Shown here: piece after piece, positions 1 to 9,330 of the stretch
Position numbering within the stretch: position 1 is the first letter of the stretch
Layout of the letters: each line of letters starts with the position of its first letter
Assembly: GCA_016946835.1 (NCBI GenBank)
Contig: JACVTC010000035.1
Span: forward strand, 685,001-727,500
Direction of reading: 5' to 3'
DNA length: 42,500 nt
From: Neocallimastix lanati (nom. inval.)
Lineage: Eukaryota > Neocallimastigomycota > Neocallimastigomycetes > Neocallimastigales > Neocallimastigaceae
Notes under the pieces: generated by a model
The model's input: the letters and a program-made list of their open reading frames with translations, nothing else
Database searches by the model: none
What the model was told of the DNA's origin: nothing
Made by a program: the position numbers and the translations under genes

Positions 1-216
1 GTATTATGATCTATCGTCTTGTATAAATCTATGTTAATTATCTTTTAATATTTATTTAATTAATTTTTAATTTATTTTATGTTATGGAAAACGCATGTAG
101 TAACATGTGACTTTATTACTTATTTAAAGCCGAAAGATAGATCATACACTTATTTCCCTTGTATACCATATTCCATAAGGAATATTATTATAGATCTAAA
201 TTTAATAAAGCTAACA
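1..216 (+). repeat. 5' LTR (partial, last 216 bases)
   Basis: It matches 6038-6253 without gaps, with two substitutions. It ends in AACA, which mirrors the TGTT start of the 3' LTR as short terminal inverted repeats. About 104 bases of its left end lie outside the window, judged from the 320-bp 3' copy. Confidence 0.95.
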
Positions 217-230
217 GATTAAGAGTCTCA
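217..230 (+). other. Primer binding site, apparently for an internal tRNA-Lys(CUU) fragment
   Basis: The 14 bases directly after the 5' LTR (GATTAAGAGTCTCA) are the reverse complement of TGAGACTCTTAATC. From memory, that is the anticodon arm of eukaryotic tRNA-Lys(CUU): 5' stem strand TGAGA, loop CTCTTAA, first two bases of the 3' stem strand. Most LTR elements pair with the tRNA 3' end. Drosophila copia and Ty5 instead use a tRNA-iMet half molecule cut in the anticodon stem, and this site looks like the same mode with another tRNA. No tRNA-Lys gene is in the window, so the host tRNA could not be compared. Confidence 0.7.
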
Positions 231-291
231 GTTGACTCATATCATTTATTATTAAAAGTACCTAATTAATACGCTTCACCGCTTCGAAATC

Positions 292-3200
292 ATGCAAGAC
301 TTTAACTTAGCTAAGGACCAACGCCTCCATGGAAAATCCAACTTTAATGAGTGGAAATTCCTTATTGACAATGCCGCTAAACGTCAAGGTATTAAGGAAT
401 TCATGGAAGTCGACGTCGTTGGAAAACTTAATGATGTAGGTTTTAATTACAACCCCAATGTCAACGATGTTATCAACAAGGTAATTACTAAATTAATTAC
501 CAAAATGTTACCGCAAGCTCCTGCCGCACCTATTCGAAACAATGCTGAGGTTAATCGAAACAATAATGTTGATATCAATACTCAGCTAACTAACTTTTTT
601 GGTAATCCTCTTAATCATATCAGATTAGTTGAGGAAGCAGAAAGGATCGATGCTGACATGATACTCATGATCAGTAAGAATGTCGATGATTCTGTTTTAA
701 GAGAAATCAGCAGACTTAATAATGGTTTCCGTATAATGGAAAGACTCAAATCAAAATATGGAAATTCAAATGCTGATATGGAATACTGGCTTAAAAGGTT
801 AAGAAGTATTAAAGCCAGAGATAGAAATCAAATCATCGAAAAGCTAGAACTTATGAAAGAAACTTTCGATGATATGGAAGAACAACATGTGGAGATCACT
901 GATAAGGAAAAATTAAAATATCTCTATAACGTACTACCGGATGATTATAAAAATATCATTCAAATTAATTTGAATAGTGACCCTAATGTATATATTAATA
1001 ATCTCAAAAGTTTTATTTATGCAAAATCTTACCTAGAAAATTGGGAAGATAACAAAACCATTGAAAAAGATGATCCAATGGATCTAGATTTTATCAGTAG
1101 AGGAAGAAGAACTAGTAATTCCTCAAAGAAAAATGAACACAACAACCATAATAACAAAAGCTCTAACTCTAAGAAAAGAGGAAAGCAAAATGGTAACCAA
1201 TATAACAATAATAATAAAGATAATAGTAACAAAGACAATAATAATAAATCATATTGTCACATTTGTGAAGTTAAAGGACACTCTACCAGAAACTGCATAT
1301 ATAATATGAAGACGAAGTCAAATCATAATAAAGGGAGGCAAGAAAAGCTTCAAGTAAAGACCACATTAAATGATCATCCAAAGAAGTCTTTACATTTAAT
1401 AAGTAAAATTTCTGATCCAGACAGTGCCAGTAGTTATGACGATAATTTTGATTTTGAAGACGCAAGGGCACTGATAGAAAAACAAGAAGAAATAAACATT
1501 GACAATAAGGTTAAATTTTCTGGATTAATTGAATACGTGAATGATAGTTTTATTATTCCAAAGGAGATAACAATTCCTAATAAAAAAGAGGAATTATATG
1601 TAAACAACATCAATTATTATGAAGAAAATGATAAGACTAGTGAATGGTTATATGATACTGGTGCTGGAGAACATATAACTAATGATTTTAATTTGCTAAA
1701 TAATTTTATTCACTGCAAAATAAAGTTAAGATGTGCCAATGGGACAATGTGTAGCTTCGAAGGATATGGTACTTACGAATGTTACATTAATGGAATATAT
1801 GTACGACTAGACAAGGTATTATATTCAAAATCTGCAACTAAAAATCTTATTAGTGGAATAGAACTGGCCAAAATAGGATATAGAGTCATTATTGACACTG
1901 ATGATTATACACGTGGTAGATTTAACTTATGGGGTCCAAATAATGTATATATAGGAACTTATTATTCTACAAATGATAATCAATTCTTAGTAAATACTTA
2001 CAAGATTAATAAAAACTTTGAAGAAAAGGATAAAAATATTATGGCTTTAAACGAAGTTGATGAAAAAAGCCTTGAAATTTGGCATAGAAGACTAGGTCAT
2101 TATTACCTAGAAAACATAAACAAATATCTAAGTTTACACCAAATAAAAACTCCTAAATGCATAGAATGTAAAGTAGCTAAAATGTCAAGGAAATCACACG
2201 GAGGAAAAACACCGAAAGCTACGAAAATATTAGAAATAATACATTCAGACATTTCAGGTCCATACAATTCATCTATCAATAATAAAAAATACTTTATTAC
2301 ATTCATGGATGAATTCTCAAGAAAAGTATGGATATATACTTTAAAATCTAAAGCCGAAGCCCCCGAATTAATTGTGGAATTCTTCAAGTACTTAAATAAC
2401 CAATTTGAAGAATATAATATTAAAATATTTAAATCAGATGGAGGAAAGGAATTTAAAAATAAAACAGTTAATAAATACTGTAAAGAAAATGGAATAGAAA
2501 AAACCTATTCTCCCCCAGGTTGTCCTGAAGTTAATGGAAAAGCTGAAAGAATAAACAGAACTCTTAGAAATTCAGCTAAAACTCTTCTATATTGGGCAGA
2601 ATTATCAGAAAACTTTTGGAATTTCGCCATAAAACAGGCATGCTACATATATAACTTAATTCCCCATTCAGGAAATAAATTTTTAATACCCAATGAAGTA
2701 TTTTACAACAAAAAGGTAGAGTTAAAACATTTAAAAACCTTTGGTTGTGTGTGTTATTACAGGGATGATACACAACACAAATCAAAAATTTTACCAAATG
2801 CTAAGAAGGGCGTATTCTTGGGATTTGATGATAAAAAATATTCATATATTATCATGGATATTGAAAATAATAAAATACATTATACTAACGATGTAGAATT
2901 CGTTGAAGAAGAGCCTAGTAAACACAAATACGAAACAAGCAATTATAAAGACTCTTACTTCTCATTTATGAAAGACAACAATAGAAAAGATATGAATCCA
3001 GAAGATAATATTATAAATGAAGATAATAATATAAATGAAGATAATAATATGAACAATGAAAATAATTTTAATGGAAGAAACATCTTAAATGAAGAAAACA
3101 GTTTAAATGAAAATATTAATAATGAAAGGACTACTAATACAGAACATAAAAGTAATTACATTAAAAATAAGCATGTCAATAATATATCGTTAAATGAAGA

Positions 3201-5913
3201 AAATCAAGAATTTGATAATAAAGATATAAACCAGAAAAATAACCATAATTTAAATAAAGATGTTGAAATTAATTCTAAAATTAATCCTGAAATTAAAAAT
3301 AAAAATAATTGTGAATTTAAATTGAAATTCAATTTCAACAATGTTGACAAAAATAATTCTGAAAATAATTATTTGAATGAGATAAATAGAAATTTAGAAA
3401 TAATAAATAAAAATTATAATAAAAAGTTTAGAAATAATACTAAGAATACCAATTTTAATTCTAACATTATTGAAAAATATAAACCAGAAGATCCTGCTTA
3501 CGCCGCCTCAACTTCCAGCAGGAACAAAGGAAAAGAAAAAATAACCGAATTTGAAAATTTTGATAAAAATAAAATATTTTTAAATAATGAAAAATCAAGC
3601 CAAAATTTACAGAATTTTACAATAAATAATAATAATATGAAAAAAAATTTTAATAATAAAAATTTTTCAAAAAATGATGAAAAAATTCAAGAAAATCTAT
3701 TGGCTGAAGCAAAATCACATTCATATCATATCAAAAAATTTTCAAATAATTCAATAATTTCAAATAACACTAATGAATCACATATTACATATGACAACAA
3801 TAATGATTCACATAAATCTATTAATAATTCAAATAAATCAATGAATATCAAAAATTTACCAAAAAATGATCAAAATTTTATTAATAAAAATTTTTTATCG
3901 AAAAATAATAAATTAATTCAACAAAATTCAAAATCCAGCGACTCTATGAAGAAAAACTATAATTTCTCCACTCCTACAATAGATATCAATAATATTCCTT
4001 CAGATAATAAAAATACGGTAATGGAAAATCTTAAAAATATAACTCTTCCATATAATATTAATCAGAATTTACCTTTAATAACCGATTCTTCAACCAACCA
4101 AATTTCTCAAAAATCAGACGAAATTTCACTTACTAATAATAACGAAATAAATAATAAATTTAGCAACAATAATATAGTAAACAAAGAAAATTATGCCCAT
4201 AAATCTCTTATAGATGCATCAAGTGTTATTGATTTTAATAAAGATGAAATTATGGATGACATTGTAGCCAATACAGAATATGGCAACATCTATAAAAGAC
4301 CACTTAGTCCAAAATATAAAGAGACTGCACCTACTAATATTAGTTCTCGTAGAAAACTAGACCAAATCAACGACATTATTATTGCTTCTATATTTTGTCA
4401 CATTCCTAATACGTATGAAGAAGCAATAAACAGTGAAGACAAAAATAACTGGATTGAGGCTATTAATGATGAACTTAATAACCTTTATTCTAATAATATT
4501 ATGACTTTTGTTAAAAATGTACCTAAAAACAAGAACATCATTACCACAAAATGGGTTTTCAACACTAAACGTGATTCAAATAATAATATTTATAAATATA
4601 AAGCTCGTTTAGTTGCTCGTGGATTTAAACAAAAATGGGGAATCGATTATGAATTAACTTTTTCTCCTACTCTAAACATTGATGGTCTTAAATTAATATT
4701 CGCTATTTCTGCTGCTCTTAAGTGGAATATTTTCCAGCTAGATATAAAGGCCGCTTACCTTAATGCTCCGCTTGATAAAGATATTTATACTACTATTCCT
4801 AAAGGCGATACGCGCTTTGGGCGGGGATATTGGAAGCTCAACAAAGCTTTGTATGGCCTTAAGCAATCTGGTAGACAATGGTATAATACCATTAGAAAAT
4901 TCCTAATAAAAAATGAGTTCATTCAAATTAAATCCGAACAATGTATTTTCAAATGTACAAAAAATAATATAACAAAATGCATTATCGGCTTGTACGTGGA
5001 CGACATGGTCATCGCTGGAGAAAACGAATACATTAAACAAATAATAAATAAAATAAAATCAAAATTTAAAATATCTAAATGTGATCCAATTGAATACATA
5101 TTAGGAATTGAAGTAAAGAAAGAAAATAATTCATATATTATTTCACAAAAAAATTTTATAAATAATATGTTATATAAATTTAATATTGATAATACAAAGA
5201 AAAGAAAAACACCATGTACTGGTGATAATAAAATATCAGAAAACAATAAACCTTTCGATAAAACAATCTACAAAAGCGCAATAGGTTCCTTAATATACCT
5301 TTCGAAATGTACTAGACCTGACATAGCTTTCGCTGTAAATAAAGCTTCAAGAAAATGTGAAAATCCAACTATATCGGATTGGAACAAAATAATAAATATT
5401 CTAAAATATATTAATAGTACCAAAGAATTTAAGATAGAATATAATGGAAAGGGGGAGCTTGTTGCATATACCGACTCTGACTTTGCCGGCTGTTTGGAAG
5501 ATAGAAAATCTACCTCAGGAGGAATAATACTTATGGGAACAAGTCCGATATGCTGGTTGTCCAAGAAACAAACAAGTGTTGCTACGTCTACTGCTGAAGC
5601 AGAGTACATAAGCACTTCCGAAAATATAAAGAAAATATTATGGATTAGAAATATAATAAAAGAAATTTTAAACAAATGGATAACTGTTAAAATCTATACA
5701 GATAATCAAGCAAGTAAGAAAATAATGGAGAACGGAGAAATAAATACAAAATTAAAGCATATAAGTGTAAGATATCATTTCAACAGGGACAATATTGCAA
5801 AGAAGAAAGTAAAATTAGAATATATTGATACTGAAAACATGCTAGCGGACATATTAACCAAGGACTCAAATGGACCAAAGATACAAAAATTTACAAACAA
5901 CATTTTTATCTAA
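292..5913 (+). CDS. gag-pol: Gag-Pol polyprotein of a Ty1/copia retrotransposon
   Basis: One 1873-aa frame encodes capsid, protease, integrase, reverse transcriptase and RNase H, which copy the element RNA into DNA and insert it. Visible parts: gag at about 1-300; CCHC zinc knuckle at C322-C335 (CHICEVKGHSTRNC); aspartic protease with D455 in DTGA; integrase zinc region H598, H603, C623, C626; integrase core D653, D716, E752 with exactly 35 residues between the last two (DD35E); Asn/Lys-rich spacer at about 925-1380; RVT_2 reverse transcriptase from about W1421, with D1484 and the YVDD pair D1570-D1571; copia-type RNase H with D1728 in YTDSDFAG and a LADILTK-like end. The ATG at 292 lies 75 bases after the LTR and gag follows it directly. 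There is no gag/pol frameshift, so any excess of Gag would need another mechanism such as splicing. Confidence 0.97.
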   Translation: MQDFNLAKDQRLHGKSNFNEWKFLIDNAAKRQGIKEFMEVDVVGKLNDVGFNYNPNVNDVINKVITKLITKMLPQAPAAPIRNNAEVNRNNNVDINTQLTNFFGNPLNHIRLVEEAERIDADMILMISKNVDDSVLREISRLNNGFRIMERLKSKYGNSNADMEYWLKRLRSIKARDRNQIIEKLELMKETFDDMEEQHVEITDKEKLKYLYNVLPDDYKNIIQINLNSDPNVYINNLKSFIYAKSYLENWEDNKTIEKDDPMDLDFISRGRRTSNSSKKNEHNNHNNKSSNSKKRGKQNGNQYNNNNKDNSNKDNNNKSYCHICEVKGHSTRNCIYNMKTKSNHNKGRQEKLQVKTTLNDHPKKSLHLISKISDPDSASSYDDNFDFEDARALIEKQEEINIDNKVKFSGLIEYVNDSFIIPKEITIPNKKEELYVNNINYYEENDKTSEWLYDTGAGEHITNDFNLLNNFIHCKIKLRCANGTMCSFEGYGTYECYINGIYVRLDKVLYSKSATKNLISGIELAKIGYRVIIDTDDYTRGRFNLWGPNNVYIGTYYSTNDNQFLVNTYKINKNFEEKDKNIMALNEVDEKSLEIWHRRLGHYYLENINKYLSLHQIKTPKCIECKVAKMSRKSHGGKTPKATKILEIIHSDISGPYNSSINNKKYFITFMDEFSRKVWIYTLKSKAEAPELIVEFFKYLNNQFEEYNIKIFKSDGGKEFKNKTVNKYCKENGIEKTYSPPGCPEVNGKAERINRTLRNSAKTLLYWAELSENFWNFAIKQACYIYNLIPHSGNKFLIPNEVFYNKKVELKHLKTFGCVCYYRDDTQHKSKILPNAKKGVFLGFDDKKYSYIIMDIENNKIHYTNDVEFVEEEPSKHKYETSNYKDSYFSFMKDNNRKDMNPEDNIINEDNNINEDNNMNNENNFNGRNILNEENSLNENINNERTTNTEHKSNYIKNKHVNNISLNEENQEFDNKDINQKNNHNLNKDVEINSKINPEIKNKNNCEFKLKFNFNNVDKNNSENNYLNEINRNLEIINKNYNKKFRNNTKNTNFNSNIIEKYKPEDPAYAASTSSRNKGKEKITEFENFDKNKIFLNNEKSSQNLQNFTINNNNMKKNFNNKNFSKNDEKIQENLLAEAKSHSYHIKKFSNNSIISNNTNESHITYDNNNDSHKSINNSNKSMNIKNLPKNDQNFINKNFLSKNNKLIQQNSKSSDSMKKNYNFSTPTIDINNIPSDNKNTVMENLKNITLPYNINQNLPLITDSSTNQISQKSDEISLTNNNEINNKFSNNNIVNKENYAHKSLIDASSVIDFNKDEIMDDIVANTEYGNIYKRPLSPKYKETAPTNISSRRKLDQINDIIIASIFCHIPNTYEEAINSEDKNNWIEAINDELNNLYSNNIMTFVKNVPKNKNIITTKWVFNTKRDSNNNIYKYKARLVARGFKQKWGIDYELTFSPTLNIDGLKLIFAISAALKWNIFQLDIKAAYLNAPLDKDIYTTIPKGDTRFGRGYWKLNKALYGLKQSGRQWYNTIRKFLIKNEFIQIKSEQCIFKCTKNNITKCIIGLYVDDMVIAGENEYIKQIINKIKSKFKISKCDPIEYILGIEVKKENNSYIISQKNFINNMLYKFNIDNTKKRKTPCTGDNKISENNKPFDKTIYKSAIGSLIYLSKCTRPDIAFAVNKASRKCENPTISDWNKIINILKYINSTKEFKIEYNGKGELVAYTDSDFAGCLEDRKSTSGGIILMGTSPICWLSKKQTSVATSTAEAEYISTSENIKKILWIRNIIKEILNKWITVKIYTDNQASKKIMENGEINTKLKHISVRYHFNRDNIAKKKVKLEYIDTENMLADILTKDSNGPKIQKFTNNIFI

Positions 5914-5924
5914 AAATATTATTT

Positions 5925-5933
5925 GAGGGGGAG
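5925..5933 (+). other. Polypurine tract of the copia element
   Basis: GAGGGGGAG lies 11 bases after the gag-pol stop and directly before the TGTTGAC start of the 3' LTR. This is the normal place for the plus-strand primer. The run of G is conspicuous in DNA this AT-rich. Confidence 0.88.
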
Positions 5934-6252
5934 TGTTGACTGCACTCATAATTTAACTATATATTTAATTTATTTATTTATAGTATTTATTTATATTTAT
6001 GTGTATTTATTTATTTATATTTAATGATTACTTAAATGTATTATGATCTATCGTCTTGTATAAATCTATGTTAATTATCTTTTAATATTTATTTAATTAA
6101 TTTTTAATTTATTTTATGTTATGGAAAACGCATGTTGTAACATGTGACTTTATTACTTATTTAAAGCTGAAAGATAGATCATACACTTATTTCCCTTGTA
6201 TACCATATTCCATAAGGAATATTATTATAGATCTAAATTTAATAAAGCTAAC

Positions 6253-6253
<1 letters not shown>
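5934..6253 (+). repeat. 3' LTR, complete, 320 bp
   Basis: It starts TGTTGACTGC after the purine tract and ends CTAACA, giving the usual TG...CA with a 4-bp inverted repeat (TGTT/AACA). The last 216 bases match the 5' LTR. The first 100 bases are rich in TTTA repeats. Confidence 0.93.
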
Positions 6254-6312
<59 letters not shown>

Positions 6313-6336
6313 TATAATAATAATAATAATAATAAT
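6254..6336. repeat. (AAT)n microsatellite next to the 3' LTR
   Basis: About 28 ATA/AAT units with one interruption near 6310. It starts at the base after the LTR, so the element appears to have inserted into the microsatellite. Confidence 0.9.
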
Positions 6337-6479
6337 ATGGAAAATATTTCATAAATAAAAATAGCAATAATGGTATATTTTCTTATTTTCTTTCAAATCT
6401 AATATATATATATATATATATACTAATATATATACTAGATCTACCGCAAAAGATATGAATTTATATAGAAACTTTACTC

Positions 6480-6480
<1 letters not shown>
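6322..6480 (+). repeat. Dispersed repeat, right-hand part (second copy at about 9172-9320)
   Basis: After (AAT)n both places carry AATAGCAATAATGGTATATT, then a short AT tract, then TACTAGATCT and an AAAAGATATGAA block in the same order. The copia element seems to have landed in the microsatellite of this copy and separated its two halves. Confidence 0.7.
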
Positions 6481-6510
<30 letters not shown>

Positions 6511-6785
6511 AATCATTTATTTATAAATTTAATTTATTAAATAATAAAAATAGATGCTTATTATTGATTTTTACATTAAAAAAGTATTTTTTATCATTTT
6601 TTTTATTAATTATATTTTATATTATTAAAAAGTTTATTTATTTATATCTTTATATATTTACTTATTTATTTTAATAAACTTTTTATATATATATATATAT
6701 ATATTAAGAATAAACATTATTTAATACTTATTAAAAAAATACATAAAATAAAAATATATTATATTTCTTACATTAATGTTAAAAA
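6481..6785. other. Intergenic, A/T only
   Basis: It holds a 29-base poly-A run, (TA)n and TTTA tracts. No gene or structured element is visible. Confidence 0.8.
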
Positions 6786-7010
6786 TTACGTTATGAGTTT
6801 CGAGGAATTAGTTATGCTGTTACTAATACTATAACAAAGGCAAAATGCTGGGCAATCATCTGATACTAGTTTGCTTTTTACATAAGGTTTCATATCAAAT
6901 ATTAGTATGCATTTAATTCTTCCAATCCAAAAAAATTCCAAGAGAAAATTGTGAATATTTTGCATTGTTTATTGATAAATATAAGTAGTTTGTATCAAAA
7001 AAACATTCAA
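6786..7010 (-). pseudogene. Decayed coding fragment, unidentified
   Basis: Base composition is richer here than around it. On the minus strand 6786-6965 is an open frame of 59 codons ending KLIT and containing KPYVKSKLVSDDCPAFCLCY. In another frame just upstream, about 6900-7010, YADFECFFDTNY is readable before stops appear. The two pieces look like one coding region broken by frameshifts. YADFEC recalls the DFE exonuclease motif of family B DNA polymerases of selfish elements, but that is too short to name it. Confidence 0.35.
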
Positions 7011-7014
7011 AATC

Positions 7015-7610
7015 AGCATATTGCAATAATATTTATATAATAATAATATTAACAATAATAGTTTATATAATAATATAGCAATAATTGTATTTATTTATAA
7101 TATTAACAACAATAGTTTATATAAAATATTAACAATAATCGTTATATTTAATAATATGAACAATAATCGTTTATTTAATATATATATAAACAATATAGTT
7201 AGTTATGCAAAACCTAGCTGGTTGAACAACATATACTTTTGATCGTTCAATATGCTAAATATATGCTCAGATATCCTCAAACTAGCTAGGTTTGCAAATG
7301 CTAAAAACACTATCATTTATATTAATTTATAGCTGTTTTATTGTTCATTGAATTTCTGGAACGTGTATAAATAAATAAACAACATAGCTAAGTTATTCAA
7401 TTAACAATATATGCATATATGTTCAATATATATCAATATAGCCTTATGTTTATATAAACAATACAGGCTTTATCGTCAATTGACAATATGTGTTTTCATA
7501 GTTATTTATGTTAAATAATAGCTGTTTTATCGTTAATTAAAATCACATGACTTATATATATTAATAAACAATAGGGTTTATTGTTCAATTATATTAAAAC
7601 TCTGCTATAT
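7015..7610. repeat. Degenerate short-repeat tract with inverted motifs
   Basis: Phrases like GTTTTATTGTTCA and AACAATA recur in diverged form near 7331, 7466, 7521 and 7571, and as AACAATAATCGTTT near 7130-7170. An imperfect inverted repeat pairs GCAAAACCTAGCTGGTT (from about 7206) with AAACTAGCTAGGTTTGC (to about 7297). I see no coding frame. Confidence 0.4.
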
Positions 7611-7907
7611 AATTAATTAATTAAGGCTCCAGATTAAAAATATATAACAACGATATGGTTTTTATGCTAAAATATATCAAAAACTATATCAAAATAAAAC
7701 CTAAAAATACCTCTATTATTTCACTCAACTTCACTCATTGACTACATTTCGCTCATTCTCAGCTGATCTCAAGCCTCTAAGCAACTTCACTTCGTTACGT
7801 GCTCGATCTCTCACTCGCCTACATTCGCTTCATTTCGTTTAAGCATTCTTTCGTTTTCATTCATAATTATTTTTAATCCTTTTATAAAATAAATTCTTTT
7901 CATAAGA
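7611..7907. other. Non-coding segment with a GC-richer patch
   Basis: 7727-7860 is unusually rich in CTCA, TTCG and CGCT motifs (for example TTCACTTCGTTACGTGCTCG) compared with the flanking A/T DNA. No open frame of note. It probably belongs to the same decayed mobile DNA as its neighbours. Confidence 0.35.
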
Positions 7908-8186
7908 TTATTTCATAATATAAACAAAACATCGGAATGCTGAACCCTGTAGATCTTTAGAAACTTTTGCTTGAGTTTCATCATCTATTTAATTTGCTAT
8001 AACAAAAAGTTTCTTTACCATTGCTTTAGAGTCTAAATTACCATTATATTCAAATTCATCCAGTAAACATGTAAATTTATTATGAGAGAAAATTGCTTTT
8101 TGTTTATCCCTACAAATTCAGCTAGACCATTTAATTCTCTTACCAAGAAGTGGCGTAGTAAAATCATCGGGAGATATTTTTAATTT
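7908..8186 (-). pseudogene. Decayed coding fragment with two internal stops
   Basis: Read on the minus strand, one frame of 93 codons looks like protein: it begins KLKISPDDFTTPLLGKRIKW, continues through LLDEFEYNGNLDSKAMVKKL and ends with IMK and a TAA. Stops fall at codons 23 and 66. The mixed amino acids (D, E, G, K, P, W) contrast with the I/N/Y/K-only translations of the surrounding DNA. I do not recognise the family. Relict transposon coding sequence is the likeliest origin, by inference from the repeats on both sides. Confidence 0.5.
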
Positions 8187-8700
8187 TAAGAATTAAGATC
8201 TTTAAATTTCTATTTAGTCATGCTGAAATAATTAACAATGTAATAAGAGTTATTTTAATGATTCTTTAATCAATTAACATAATCAGTTTTCGTTTTTTTG
8301 CTGACCCCAAACGGAAATTATATTTACTGAGAGTATATTTATATTATAAATTATAATTAGGGAAATGATAGAAATTATGGATACCAAATTTAAGACCATG
8401 CATACCAAGGATTTTCATGTTTTGTTTTATAATGAAAAAGAATGAGAAATAGATAGGAATTAGAGATAGAATTCAGGAATGAACTATTACCAACTTCTTA
8501 AAAATAATCTATATTAATAAAAAAAAATATTATAAAAATATTAGTAAATAAAGTAATATATATATATATAAAAGAAATTCTTTGCTGTGGCCTTTTATTT
8601 CAATGAAATGAAATATTAATATAAATCAATTATTTTTTATAAAAAAGTGTAAAGAGTATCAAATATCAAGGATATATTAAAAAAATCAAAAAAAAAAAAA
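8187..8700. other. Further decayed sequence, no gene
   Basis: On the minus strand short readable pieces remain, such as NFRLGSAKKRKLIMLID near 8260-8315 and HENPWYAWS near 8395-8425, each ended by stops in different frames. They probably continue the relic at 7908-8186. The right part is plain A/T. Confidence 0.3.
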
Positions 8701-8879
8701 AAAAAGTACATGAGGTGGAATGAATCAATTCATAAAGCAATATAAAAAAGAACCATAATTAAATAAATAAAAAAAAAAAAAAAAAAAAAAAAAAATACTT
8801 GTTAAATATAACATTAAAGTACTATACATAAAAGATTTATACATGAAAAAAATGAAAAAGTGAAAAAGGAAAAATATAC

Positions 8880-9124
8880 ATAAAAGAAAAATGATACTAT
8901 TTCTTAAAAGTTTTTTAAAATTAATTTTGATAAATATTATTGATAATAAAAAATTGCATTGATATGCAATTGCACCAAAAACATTCATTGCACAATGCTT
9001 GGATTTTTTACCATAACTCTCGGTACAATGAGAAATAAGATGATCTTTTATCAATGAACTCCATGGAATGAGGGGGATTTTAATTATCTTTTATTATTTA
9101 TTTATTTATTTATTTATTTAGATT

Positions 9125-9184
<60 letters not shown>

Positions 9185-9330
9185 TGAAATTTGTTTAATA
9201 AATAAAATAGCAATAATGGTATATTTTCTTTTAAATTAAAAAAGAATATACATATTAAATACTAGATCTTTACTGTAAAAGATATGAAAATATATGCATT
9301 TATAAAAAACTTTACGTTTATAATAAAACA
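8880..9330 (+). repeat. Dispersed repeat copy: conserved block, (TTTA)n, (CAA)n/(AAT)n, conserved block
   Basis: 8885-9070 is a diverged copy of 17945-18135: both carry ATACTATTTCTTAAAA, a GCAATTG(C/T)ACCAAAAA block, GATTTTTTACCAT and a CATGGAAT end in the same order. 9172-9320 is a copy of 6322-6480. (TTTA)n and (CAA)n(AAT)n tracts join the two blocks. A minus-strand frame over the left block (8725-9054) contains KDHLISHCTESYGKKSKHCAMN, and the copy at 17945 keeps a similar but interrupted reading, so the block may descend from a coding sequence. Confidence 0.6.

Larger units (their letters stand above)
1..6253 (+). mobile_element. Ty1/copia LTR retrotransposon, intact, 5' end cut by window edge
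   Basis: The parts follow the order expected of an LTR retrotransposon: 5' LTR (only its last 216 bases are present), primer binding site, one gag-pol frame, purine tract and 3' LTR. Protease, integrase, then reverse transcriptase is the Pseudoviridae (copia) order; in gypsy elements integrase comes last. The two LTRs align without gaps over 216 bases and differ at two positions (99/6136 and 131/6168), so the insertion is recent. The 3' LTR runs directly into an (AAT)n microsatellite. The target-site duplication cannot be tested because the 5' flank is outside the window. With an uninterrupted frame and all catalytic residues present it may be mobile. Confidence 0.96.

Noticed and set aside
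6116-6358. 80-codon plus frame ending in poly-Ile
   Set aside because: It starts inside the 3' LTR and runs through the (AAT)n microsatellite.
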